From positions 1 through 5,340 of the forward strand of contig CADCTH010000206.1 in the NCBI GenBank assembly GCA_902805495.1: a stretch of 5,340 bases of DNA. Reading direction: 5' to 3'. The notes beneath the pieces were generated by a model. That model saw nothing but the letters and a program-made list of their open reading frames with translations, was not told where the DNA came from and did no database searches. The position numbers and the translations under genes were made by a program. Below are positions 1-5,292 of the stretch, piece by piece. How positions within the stretch are numbered: the first letter of the stretch is position 1; each line of letters starts with the position of its first letter. This DNA comes from an uncultured Actinomycetospora sp. GTDB lineage: Bacteria > Actinomycetota > Actinomycetes > Mycobacteriales > Pseudonocardiaceae.

Positions 1-2
1 CC

Positions 3-344
3 GCCCGCCGGTACTACGGGCGGGGGGTGCCGCACGACGGGCGGGTGCCGTGGTCGGCACCGGCCGACGAGATCCTCGCCTTCCTGCGCGCCTGCGACTA
101 CGGCCCCTACCCCTCCCCGTGGGGGACACCGCGCACGCGGCGAGGTGCCGACGAGATCGGCGTGGTCCGCGCGACGCCGACGGGGCGGTCGTCGGCCGGC
201 CACGTCCCGGGCGAGGTCGACCGGGACGCCGAGGGCGCGGTCGTCGCCACCGCCGACGCGTGGGTCCGGCCGCGGCGCCTGCTGGTGGACGACCGGGCGT
301 GCGAGCCCGCCGAGGTCCTGCACCCCGGGGACCGGCTCACCTAG
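3..344 (+). CDS. Formyltransferase-like protein, C-terminal fragment (5' end outside window)
   Basis: An open frame enters from the left edge and ends at TAG 342-344, giving about 113 residues of a longer protein. The visible N-terminal part reads ARRYYGRGVPHDGRVPW, then APADEILAFLRACDYG and PSPWGTPRT. This pattern (tyrosine-rich start, DG..PW, a helix with a conserved RA.D.G, then a P.P.G loop) resembles the region that follows the catalytic domain in Fmt/ArnA-type formyltransferases acting on amino sugars, amino acids or natural products. The last 60 or so residues look like a small beta-rich C-terminal domain. The N-10-formyltetrahydrofolate site and catalytic Asn-His-Asp would lie upstream, so activity cannot be judged here. 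A GTG at 27 is in frame but lies inside conserved-looking sequence, so I do not treat it as the true start. Family assignment is from recognised pattern only, and the substrate is unknown. Confidence 0.6.
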   Translation, partial: ARRYYGRGVPHDGRVPWSAPADEILAFLRACDYGPYPSPWGTPRTRRGADEIGVVRATPTGRSSAGHVPGEVDRDAEGAVVATADAWVRPRRLLVDDRACEPAEVLHPGDRLT

Positions 345-1066
345 ACCACCTGCAGGCCCAGCGCGCGGCACACGTCCGCGGCCTGCTCCGGGGAGACGAT
401 CGCGCCGCGCAGCACCGCCGGCGTCTCGGGGGTGATCTCGCCGAGGTCGGCGCCGCGCAGGTCGGCGCCGGTCAGGCGGGCGTGGGTCAGGTCGGTGCCG
501 CGCAGCTTGCTGGCGGTGAGCACCACGTCGCGCAGGTCGGCGCCCGAGAGGTCGGCGTCGGAGAGGTCGACGCGGTCGAGGCGCCAGCCGCGCAGGTGGG
601 CATCGGAGAGACGGGCCAGCGCGAGCGAGCAGCCGTCGACGGTGAAGGTGACCGCGAGGTCACGCCGGCCCGAGAGGTCGGCGCCCACCATGCGGCAGTC
701 GCGGAACGCGGTGTCGGTGAGGTGGGCGCCGACGAGCCGGGCGCGCGAGAGGTCGACGCCGGTGAGCACGGCGTCGGTGAGGTCGGCCTCGAGCAGGTCG
801 GCACCGGCCAGCGAGCCGCCGTCCACGCGCGCCCCGTCGAGCACCGCGCCCCGCAGCCGGACGCCCGCCGCCTGCACGCGGTCGAGCGTCGCGCCGGTGA
901 GGTCGACGCCGGCGAGGTCGAGCTCGTCGAGCACGCAACGGCGCAGCACCCACGGCGCGCCGTGGCCGCGGTCCAGGCGCTCACGCACCCGGTCGGCATC
1001 GGCCGCCGTGAGGTCGACGTCGGACACCTCGGGGCCCGCGTCGAGCGCGGCGAGCGGATCGGTCAC
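341..1066 (-). CDS. Pentapeptide-repeat protein
   Basis: A 241-residue protein starting at GTG 1066 (MTDPLAALDAG) and ending at TAG 343-341. From about residue 44 to 225 it is built of five-residue units of the A(D/N)LXX type, for example LAGADLLEADLTDAVLTGVD near 86-105 and SGADLRD near 174-180. Such repeats form a right-handed quadrilateral beta-helix. The register is broken near 133-150, which would split the helix into two blocks. The C-terminal cap LRGAIVSPEQAADVCRALGL (219-238) has the look of actinobacterial members. Some relatives (MfpA, Qnr) mimic DNA and protect gyrase, but most have no known role, so none is assigned. No transmembrane or signal segment is visible. The start lies 18 nt after the stop of the SRPBCC gene with no good Shine-Dalgarno sequence, so it is probably the last gene of the ArsR operon, translated by read-through or re-initiation. 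Confidence 0.88.
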   Translation of the reverse strand: MTDPLAALDAGPEVSDVDLTAADADRVRERLDRGHGAPWVLRRCVLDELDLAGVDLTGATLDRVQAAGVRLRGAVLDGARVDGGSLAGADLLEADLTDAVLTGVDLSRARLVGAHLTDTAFRDCRMVGADLSGRRDLAVTFTVDGCSLALARLSDAHLRGWRLDRVDLSDADLSGADLRDVVLTASKLRGTDLTHARLTGADLRGADLGEITPETPAVLRGAIVSPEQAADVCRALGLQVV

Positions 1067-1084
1067 GGGCCGCAGTCTGGCGGC

Positions 1085-1582
1085 TCAGCCCGGGATCGCC
1101 GCGCCCGAGGGCACACCGGCCGCGACGTACTCCTGGTAGCGCTCCTCCCAGGGCGGGGTGCGCCCGGTCGACGGCGCGTCCGACGTGCCGGTGAGGGCGT
1201 CGAGGCAGACGTCCCACCCGGCGGCGTTGCTGGCGGCGGTGTCGCGCTCGGCGAGCAGCGTCGTGAACGTCAGCAGCGTGCCGTCGTCGGTGCCGGCGAG
1301 CTCGAAGACCAGCTCGTCGCCCTCCCAGTCGAGCGCGAGGCGGCCGACCGGCTCGACGGCCAGCACCCGGCCGGTGCTCTCGCCCTCCTCGCCCTCGAAG
1401 GTGAACCGGAGGGTCCGGCCGACCTCCCACGCGTCCAGGTGCACCCGGGCGGGGAACCAGGTCGCCAGCTCGTCGGGATCGGTGATCATCGTCCAGACGC
1501 GGGCCGGGGGGTGCGGCAGGCGGCGCTCGAAGCGCAGGGCCGGGCGGCCCTCGATCTCCAGGTAGGTGCCGGTGGGGCTCAT
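1085..1582 (-). CDS. SRPBCC / AHSA1-like (START-fold) protein
   Basis: A 165-residue protein starting at ATG 1582. The start is supported by a GAGAGGA ribosome-binding site at 1589-1595, 6 nt upstream, and by an ATGA overlap (1579-1582) with the stop of the preceding ArsR gene. The N-terminal segment PPARVWTMITDPDELATWFP (25-44) is the typical opening of the AHSA1 branch of the SRPBCC fold. The middle is a run of beta strands (about 57-110). The AAGWDVCLDAL segment at 120-130 marks the long C-terminal helix common in this group. The fold makes a deep hydrophobic pocket, and family members bind small ligands or act as stress proteins related to Aha1; the ligand here is unknown. Pairing with an ArsR-type repressor lacking metal ligands is a common actinobacterial arrangement, which suggests control by the neighbouring repressor. 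A cytoplasmic location is inferred from the absence of a signal peptide. Confidence 0.87.
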   Translation of the reverse strand: MSPTGTYLEIEGRPALRFERRLPHPPARVWTMITDPDELATWFPARVHLDAWEVGRTLRFTFEGEEGESTGRVLAVEPVGRLALDWEGDELVFELAGTDDGTLLTFTTLLAERDTAASNAAGWDVCLDALTGTSDAPSTGRTPPWEERYQEYVAAGVPSGAAIPG

Positions 1583-1929
1583 GCGGGGTCCTCTCGCGTC
1601 GCGGTGTCCTCGAGGCGCCGGGCGAGGGCGTCGAGGCTGTCCGACCACATCCGCCGGTAGGGCGCCAGCCAGGTGTCGAGGGCCGCCAGCGGGGCCGGGT
1701 CGACCTCGTAGACCCGGCGCTGGGCCTCGGCCCGCACCCGCACCAGCCCCGCCTCGCGCAGCACCCGCAGGTGCTTGGACGTGCTGGGCTGGCTGAGGTC
1801 CAGGGCGTCGACGAGCTCGCCGACGGCCCGGGGTCGCTCCCGCAGCAGGCCGAGCACGGCCCGGCGGTGCGGGTCCGCCAGGGCCGTCCACGTCCCGGCG
1901 TCGGGCTCGGTGGTCACAGTGCTGAGCAT
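1579..1929 (-). CDS. ArsR-family winged-helix transcriptional repressor
   Basis: A 116-residue DNA-binding protein. The winged-helix core runs from about 12 to 78: TWTALADPHRRAVLGLLRER, then the helix-turn-helix around AVGELVDALDLSQPSTSKHL (35-54) with LREAGLV after it, and the wing RRVYEVDP (71-78). The ELCVCDL-type metal-binding cysteine pair of ArsR/SmtB sensors is absent, and the protein has no cysteine at all, so it is unlikely to be a metal sensor. The C-terminal LDTWLAPYRRMWSDSLDALA (84-103) is characteristic of regulators encoded next to AHSA1 proteins. ATG 1929 has a GAGG only 1 nt upstream, too close for a normal site. A GTG at 1917 (giving MTTEPDAG...) sits 13 nt from the same GAGG and is a credible alternative. 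The gene is first in a three-gene unit and overlaps the SRPBCC gene by 4 nt. It probably represses its own operon. Confidence 0.88.
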   Translation of the reverse strand: MLSTVTTEPDAGTWTALADPHRRAVLGLLRERPRAVGELVDALDLSQPSTSKHLRVLREAGLVRVRAEAQRRVYEVDPAPLAALDTWLAPYRRMWSDSLDALARRLEDTATREDPA

Positions 1930-1940
1930 GCCTCAGTCGG

Positions 1941-1946
1941 CATATA
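1941..1946 (-). promoter_or_regulatory. Possible -10 element of the ArsR operon promoter
   Basis: Read on the minus strand, TATATG lies 11 nt before ATG 1929 in an otherwise GC-rich stretch. A hexamer 17 nt further upstream is CGTTCG, a poor -35, and it lies inside the first palindrome. Transcription from here would give a very short leader or a nearly leaderless message, which actinobacteria tolerate. This is inferred from sequence resemblance alone. Confidence 0.3.
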
Positions 1947-1963
1947 CCGCGCAAGGAATGCAG

Positions 1964-1978
1964 CGAACGCGCCGTTCG
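1964..1978. promoter_or_regulatory. Palindrome 1, candidate operator upstream of the ArsR gene
   Basis: The sequence is CGAACG-CGC-CGTTCG, a perfect 6-3-6 inverted repeat centred at 1971. It overlaps the presumed -35 position of the ArsR promoter, where a bound repressor would block RNA polymerase. It shares 12 of 15 core bases with the palindrome centred at 2001. The obvious candidate ligand is the ArsR protein encoded immediately downstream, but CGAACG half-sites are also seen with other repressor families such as TetR. Confidence 0.45.
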
Positions 1979-1988
1979 TACGCTGAGA

Positions 1989-2014
1989 AGCAGCGAACCG
2001 CCCGTTCGCTGCTA
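1989..2014 (-). terminator. Palindrome 2, possible hairpin terminator of the catabolic operon and/or second operator
   Basis: Arms of 10 bp (AGCAGCGAAC at 1989-1998 and GTTCGCTGCT at 2004-2013) flank a 5-nt loop. On the minus strand the stem begins inside the TAG stop codon of the tautomerase gene (2014-2012) and is followed by TCTCAG, with no U-tract. That position suits a terminator, and U-poor hairpins are common at operon ends in actinobacteria. It also shares the core CGAAC-N5-GTTCG with palindrome 1, so it may instead, or also, be a second repressor site. The sequence alone does not separate the two readings. Confidence 0.4.
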
Positions 2015-2431
2015 CCGAGGGGCCGCCCGCGCGGCGATCTCGTCGCGCCGCGCGCCGGAGGCGGGCACGCCGCCGATGGCCCAGTCGTCGGGCGGGACCT
2101 GGATGATCCGCCCGCGCACCCGCGACCGGGTGGCGCCGAGGACGTCGACGAGCAGGTCGGTGAGGTCGGCGAGCAGACGGTGGCGCTGGTCGACCGGCCG
2201 GCCCTCGAGGACGATCGCGGTGAAGTACGGCGCCGGCGCCAGGTCGGTCCCCGGGCCGGTCGCGCCGCCCACCGCCCAGTGCTCGCGCGGGTGCAGCGTC
2301 GCGTACGCCCGGATGCGCTCGAGCGGCGACTCCAGCACCTCGGCGTAGCGCCGGCTCGCGGCCTCCAGCAGGCGGGCGACGGCCGCGGGGGCGTGGTCGC
2401 CCTCGACGAGGTGGATCTCGAGGACCGGCAC
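2012..2431 (-). CDS. Two-domain (fused) 4-oxalocrotonate tautomerase-like protein
   Basis: A 139-residue protein starting at GTG 2431, two bases after the TGA of the aldolase gene, with GGGAG at 2443-2447 as ribosome-binding site. After Met removal the first residue is proline (PVLEIHLVEGD), the catalytic general base of the tautomerase superfamily. Single-domain 4-oxalocrotonate tautomerases are about 62 residues long. Here two such domains are fused. Counting Pro as 1, domain 1 spans about 1-60 with Arg40 and Trp51 at the places of Arg39 and Phe50. Domain 2 starts at Pro67 (PYFTAIVLEGR) and aligns without gaps, with Arg77, Arg105 and Trp116 matching Arg11, Arg39 and Phe50. Domain 1 has Asp at the Arg11 position. 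4-Oxalocrotonate tautomerase isomerises 2-hydroxymuconate to 2-oxo-3-hexenedioate in catechol meta-cleavage. The aldolase and dehydrogenase neighbours support a related job, but the exact substrate is open. Confidence 0.78.
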   Translation of the reverse strand: MPVLEIHLVEGDHAPAAVARLLEAASRRYAEVLESPLERIRAYATLHPREHWAVGGATGPGTDLAPAPYFTAIVLEGRPVDQRHRLLADLTDLLVDVLGATRSRVRGRIIQVPPDDWAIGGVPASGARRDEIAARAAPR

Positions 2432-2433
2432 GC

Positions 2434-3465
2434 TCAGCCCTGCTCCCGCTCGCGGGCGAGCTCGAGGGCGATGTCGATGATCATGTCCTCCTGGCCGCCG
2501 ACGAGGCCGAGCTCGCCGCAGCGGCGCAGGATGTCGGGCACCGGGACCTTGTAGCGCTCGCCGGCGTGCTCGGCGTGGAGCAGGAACGACGAGTAGACCC
2601 CGGCCCAGCCCTGGGTGATGGCGTTGCGGTCCATCTTGGGCCAGCGGTGCAGGTAGGGGCGCACGACGTCCTCGGCGGCGTCGAGCAGCGCGGTGACGTC
2701 GAGCCCGGTGCTGATGCCCATGCGGTCGAACACGGCGGCGATCACCTCGGTGGGCGAGTTCCCCGACCCGGCGCCCAGCGCGCAGAGCGATCCGTCGATC
2801 TCCTTGACCCCGACCTCCGCGGCGATCACCGAGTTGGCGACGCCGAGCGAGAGGTTCTGGTGGCCGTGGTAGCCCACCCAGGCCTCGTCGCCGACCTCGG
2901 CGAGCAGCGCCTCGAACCGGGCGCGGGCGTCGTGCATCAGCAGCGCGCCCGCGGAGTCGGTGACGTACGGGCACTGGCAGCCGGCGTCGACCATGATCCG
3001 GGCCTGCTTCGCCAGGTCCTCCGGCGAGGTCCGGTGGGCCATCATGAGGAAACCGACGGTCTCCATGCCCAGGTCGCGGGCCACCCCGAAGTGCTGGGGG
3101 CTGACGTCGGCCTCGGTGCAGTGCGTGGCGACGCGCACGACGTCGGCCCCGGCGTCGCGGGCGCGGCGCAGGTCCTCGACGGTGCCGATGCCGGGCACGA
3201 GCAGCACCGCGATCCGGGCCTGCGTGGCCTCCTCGCGGGCGGCGGCGATGAGCTCGAGCTCGCTGGTGTGCGAGAAGCCGTAGTTGAAGCTGGAGCCGCC
3301 GAGGCCGTCGCCGTGGGTCACCTCGATGACCTCGACCCCGGCGCGGTCGAGCGCGCGGACGGTGTCGCGGACCTGCTCGATGGTGAACTGGTGCGCCTGG
3401 GCGTGGGAGCCGTCGCGCAGGGTGGTGTCGGTGATGCGGACGTCGTGGGTGATGGTCGGCCTCAT
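2434..3465 (-). CDS. dmpG: 4-hydroxy-2-oxovalerate aldolase (DmpG/BphI/HsaF family)
   Basis: A 343-residue class II pyruvate aldolase, close to the usual family length. It cleaves 4-hydroxy-2-oxovalerate, or longer homologues, to pyruvate and acetaldehyde or propanal. The N-terminal DRE-TIM barrel carries TDTTLRDGSHAQ with Arg17 and Asp18 at the active site and His21 as probable catalytic base. VGYHGHQNLS supplies the divalent-metal ligands His200 and His202, and Tyr291 (GVYSSF) matches a conserved active-site tyrosine. The C-terminal region from about 260 (LDAAEDVVRPYLHRWPKMDR) is the segment that contacts the dehydrogenase partner in known complexes. ATG 3465 is firmly placed: it has a full GGAGG at 3473-3477, 7 nt upstream, and overlaps the dehydrogenase stop by 4 nt (ATGA), so synthesis of the two partners is coupled. 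The GTG of the tautomerase follows 2 nt after its stop. Substrate chain length cannot be read with confidence. Confidence 0.95.
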   Translation of the reverse strand: MRPTITHDVRITDTTLRDGSHAQAHQFTIEQVRDTVRALDRAGVEVIEVTHGDGLGGSSFNYGFSHTSELELIAAAREEATQARIAVLLVPGIGTVEDLRRARDAGADVVRVATHCTEADVSPQHFGVARDLGMETVGFLMMAHRTSPEDLAKQARIMVDAGCQCPYVTDSAGALLMHDARARFEALLAEVGDEAWVGYHGHQNLSLGVANSVIAAEVGVKEIDGSLCALGAGSGNSPTEVIAAVFDRMGISTGLDVTALLDAAEDVVRPYLHRWPKMDRNAITQGWAGVYSSFLLHAEHAGERYKVPVPDILRRCGELGLVGGQEDMIIDIALELAREREQG

Positions 3466-4370
3466 GCCGCCACCTCCGTCATCTCCGTCGCCCCGAGCTC
3501 GCCGACCTGCGCCGCGGCGGCGGTCATGATGTCGAGGTTGCCGGCGTACTCGGGCAGGAAGTCCCCGTTGCCCTTGACCTCCAGGAACACCGCCACCCGG
3601 CCGTTGCCGCCCCACTTCTCGTCGGGCGGGTCGAACTGCGGCTCGGCGCGCAGCGCGTAGCCCGGGACGTACTGCTGGACGCGCTCGACCATCGCGTGCA
3701 CCGAGGCCGCGACGGCGTCGGGGTCGGCGTCCGGGGGCAGCGAGCAGAACACCGTGTCGCGCATGATCATCGGCGGCTCGACCGGGTTGAGGATGATGAT
3801 CGCCTTGCCGCGCTCGGCGCCGCCGACCTCCTCCACCGCCCGCGCCGTGGTCTGCGTGAACTCGTCGATGTTGGCGCGCGTGCCCGGCCCCGCCGAGCGG
3901 GAGGCGGCCGACGCCACGATCTCGGCGTAGGCCACCGACGCCACCCGCGACACCGCCGCGACGATCGGGATCGTCGCCTGGCCCCCGCAGGTGATCATGT
4001 TGACGTTCGGGGCGTCCAGGTGGTCGGGCATGTTGACCGCCGGGCACACCATCGGCCCGAGGTGCGCGGGCGTCAGGTCCACCGCGCGGATGCCGGCCTC
4101 GGCGTAGCGCGGGGCGTTGGCCGCGTGCGCCTTGGCCGACGTGGCCTCGAAGACGATGCGGGGGAGCGTCGGCTGCGCGAGCAGCCAGTCGACCCCGTCC
4201 GGCGAGGCCGCGACGCCCATCGCGCGCGCCCGGTCGAGCCCCTCGGACTCGACCACCCCGACCATCGCCGTGACCTCGATCCGCGGGCTGCGCGCGAGCT
4301 TGGCCAGCAGGTCGGTGCCGATGTTGCCCGGGCCGACGATCGCGGCGGGGACCTTCGCGGGCGCACTCAT
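3462..4370 (-). CDS. dmpF: Acetaldehyde dehydrogenase, acylating (DmpF/MhpF/HsaG family)
   Basis: A 302-residue enzyme that oxidises acetaldehyde or propanal with NAD+ and CoA to acyl-CoA. The Rossmann motif IVGPGNIGTD (11-20) starts the nucleotide-binding domain. NMITCGGQATIPI carries the nucleophile Cys128. Family signatures follow: SAGPGTRANIDEFT (159-172), GKAIIILNP (188-196), PPMIMRDT (199-206) and YAGNLDIMTAAAA (275-287). From memory it is very close in length and sequence to HsaG of Mycobacterium tuberculosis, the partner in cholesterol ring degradation, but DmpF-type enzymes of phenol pathways are also similar. I chose ATG 4370 because it matches the family N-terminus. An in-frame GTG at 4385 would add five residues (MHSDA) and has a GGGG stretch at a usable distance, while ATG 4370 has only a weak ribosome-binding site. 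The gene lies 21 nt after the IclR stop and overlaps the aldolase by 4 nt. Confidence 0.95.
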   Translation of the reverse strand: MSAPAKVPAAIVGPGNIGTDLLAKLARSPRIEVTAMVGVVESEGLDRARAMGVAASPDGVDWLLAQPTLPRIVFEATSAKAHAANAPRYAEAGIRAVDLTPAHLGPMVCPAVNMPDHLDAPNVNMITCGGQATIPIVAAVSRVASVAYAEIVASAASRSAGPGTRANIDEFTQTTARAVEEVGGAERGKAIIILNPVEPPMIMRDTVFCSLPPDADPDAVAASVHAMVERVQQYVPGYALRAEPQFDPPDEKWGGNGRVAVFLEVKGNGDFLPEYAGNLDIMTAAAAQVGELGATEMTEVAA

Positions 4371-4391
4371 GGCGTCACTGTGCACCGCCCG

Positions 4392-5201
4392 TCACCCCGG
4401 TGGAACCACCGCGTTCCGCTCCGTGGGACTGCGGCGTCGGCGGGGCACCGCGGCGACCGGCCCGCGGACGGCGAGCCGGGCCCGGTCCGCGGCGGCGACC
4501 ACGTCCTGCGCGGTCCGCAGCAGCACCGCCCGGGGGAAGAGCGTGGTCGGGCCGGCGACCGAGAGCCCGCCGAGCGGCCGGCCGTCGCCGTCGACCACCG
4601 CGGCGGCCACCGACGTCCGGCCGGCCTGGAACGACGAGGACACGACGTACCCGGCCTCGCGGCCGGCGGCCAGCTCCTCGGCGAGCGCCACGGGGTCCGG
4701 GGCGGGCACGCCCTCGTCGCGGCACAGCCGCGCGACCCGCTCGTCGACCTCCGCGGGGTCCAGCCGCGACAGCGCCGCCTTGCCGCACCCGCCGCGCCAG
4801 GCCGGGGCGCGCAGCCCGACGCGGTTGTCCATGGGCGCCCTGCCTCTCGAGCTCGGCCCGGCCTCGCGATGGAGGTAGACGAGCCACCCGCCGACGAGCT
4901 GCCCGACGTGGACCTCCTGGCCCGCCACGCGCAGCAGGCCGCCCAGGGCGCCCTCGACGGCCGCGACGAGCCCGGTGTGCTCGATGATCTGGCCGGCGAG
5001 ACCGACCAACAGCGGCCCGAGCCGCCACCCGCGGCCGGGCACGGTCTCGAGGAGCCCCTCGGCGGCCAGCGTCGCGGCGAGGACGTGGACGGTCGAGCGG
5101 GCGATGCCGGTGCGGGCCGCGAGCGCGCGGGTGGACAGCACGTCGACGCCCGGGTCGAAGGCGCGCAGCAGGGCGGCCGCCTTGCCGACCGCCGAGACCA
5201 T
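4392..5201 (-). CDS. IclR-family transcriptional regulator
   Basis: A 269-residue regulator, near the usual IclR length of about 250-280. Residues 3-15 (SAVGKAAALLRAF) are the typical first helix. The helix-turn-helix covers about 22-52 (LSTRALAARTGIARSTVHVL, then LAAEGLLE), and the wing ends in GRGWRLGPLLVGLA (56-69). The rest is the IclR effector domain: GQEVHVGQLVGGWLVYLHR (94-112), GCGKAALS (138-145), GYVVSSS (184-190) and VAAAVVDGDGRPLGGLSVAG (198-217). A basic tail (PRRRRSPTER, about 253-262) extends beyond the usual end. ATG 5201 is chosen because the first helix begins right after it. The open frame continues upstream to ATG 5294, but those 31 residues are not IclR-like. IclR proteins often control aromatic catabolic operons. 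This one is first in the same-strand unit with dmpF, dmpG and the tautomerase, so autoregulation and effector control of the pathway are likely. Confidence 0.88.
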   Translation of the reverse strand: MVSAVGKAAALLRAFDPGVDVLSTRALAARTGIARSTVHVLAATLAAEGLLETVPGRGWRLGPLLVGLAGQIIEHTGLVAAVEGALGGLLRVAGQEVHVGQLVGGWLVYLHREAGPSSRGRAPMDNRVGLRAPAWRGGCGKAALSRLDPAEVDERVARLCRDEGVPAPDPVALAEELAAGREAGYVVSSSFQAGRTSVAAAVVDGDGRPLGGLSVAGPTTLFPRAVLLRTAQDVVAAADRARLAVRGPVAAVPRRRRSPTERNAVVPPG

Positions 5202-5292
5202 CGGCCGAGTCTCGGGAGCCCGCGCGGCGGTGTCCAGCCCTGCGGGACAGGACGCTGGGTCGCCGGTGGTCCCCGCCCTAGCGTCCGCGAGC
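5202..5292. promoter_or_regulatory. Divergent control region between the IclR operon and the next gene
   Basis: This 91-nt gap separates two outward-facing starts and should hold both promoters. An interrupted inverted repeat TGTCC-N9-GGACA lies at 5231-5249, centred near 5240, and is the best candidate for an IclR operator. No convincing -35/-10 pair was found on either strand; TAGCGT at 5279-5284 is a weak -10 candidate for the rightward gene. The regulatory role is inferred from gene arrangement and symmetry. Confidence 0.4.

Noticed and set aside
107..340. Small minus-strand frame antisense to the formyltransferase end
   Set aside because: Its composition is arbitrary and Ser/Arg/Thr-rich, no domain is recognisable, and the plus-strand frame matches a known family pattern.
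440..930. Many short repeats of the AGGTCGGCGCCG type, resembling a tandem repeat or CRISPR-like array
   Set aside because: Copies such as those starting at 444 and 459 are spaced 15 nt apart and are explained by the five-codon repeats of the pentapeptide protein. There are no unique spacers of CRISPR length.
50..1660. Plus-strand open frame of 536 codons across three minus-strand genes
   Set aside because: Its translation is low-complexity Arg/Gly/Ala/Val with no recognisable domain, and it lies antisense to three well-supported genes. Long stop-free antisense frames are expected at this GC content.
2432..2974. Upstream extension of the tautomerase frame over the aldolase gene
   Set aside because: The extension is Arg-rich shadow translation of dmpG. 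GTG 2431 places the required catalytic proline at position 1 and has a ribosome-binding site.
2566..3660. Plus-strand open frame of 364 codons antisense to the aldolase and dehydrogenase
   Set aside because: The opposite strand encodes textbook DmpG and DmpF with catalytic residues intact. The antisense product shows only compositionally biased sequence.
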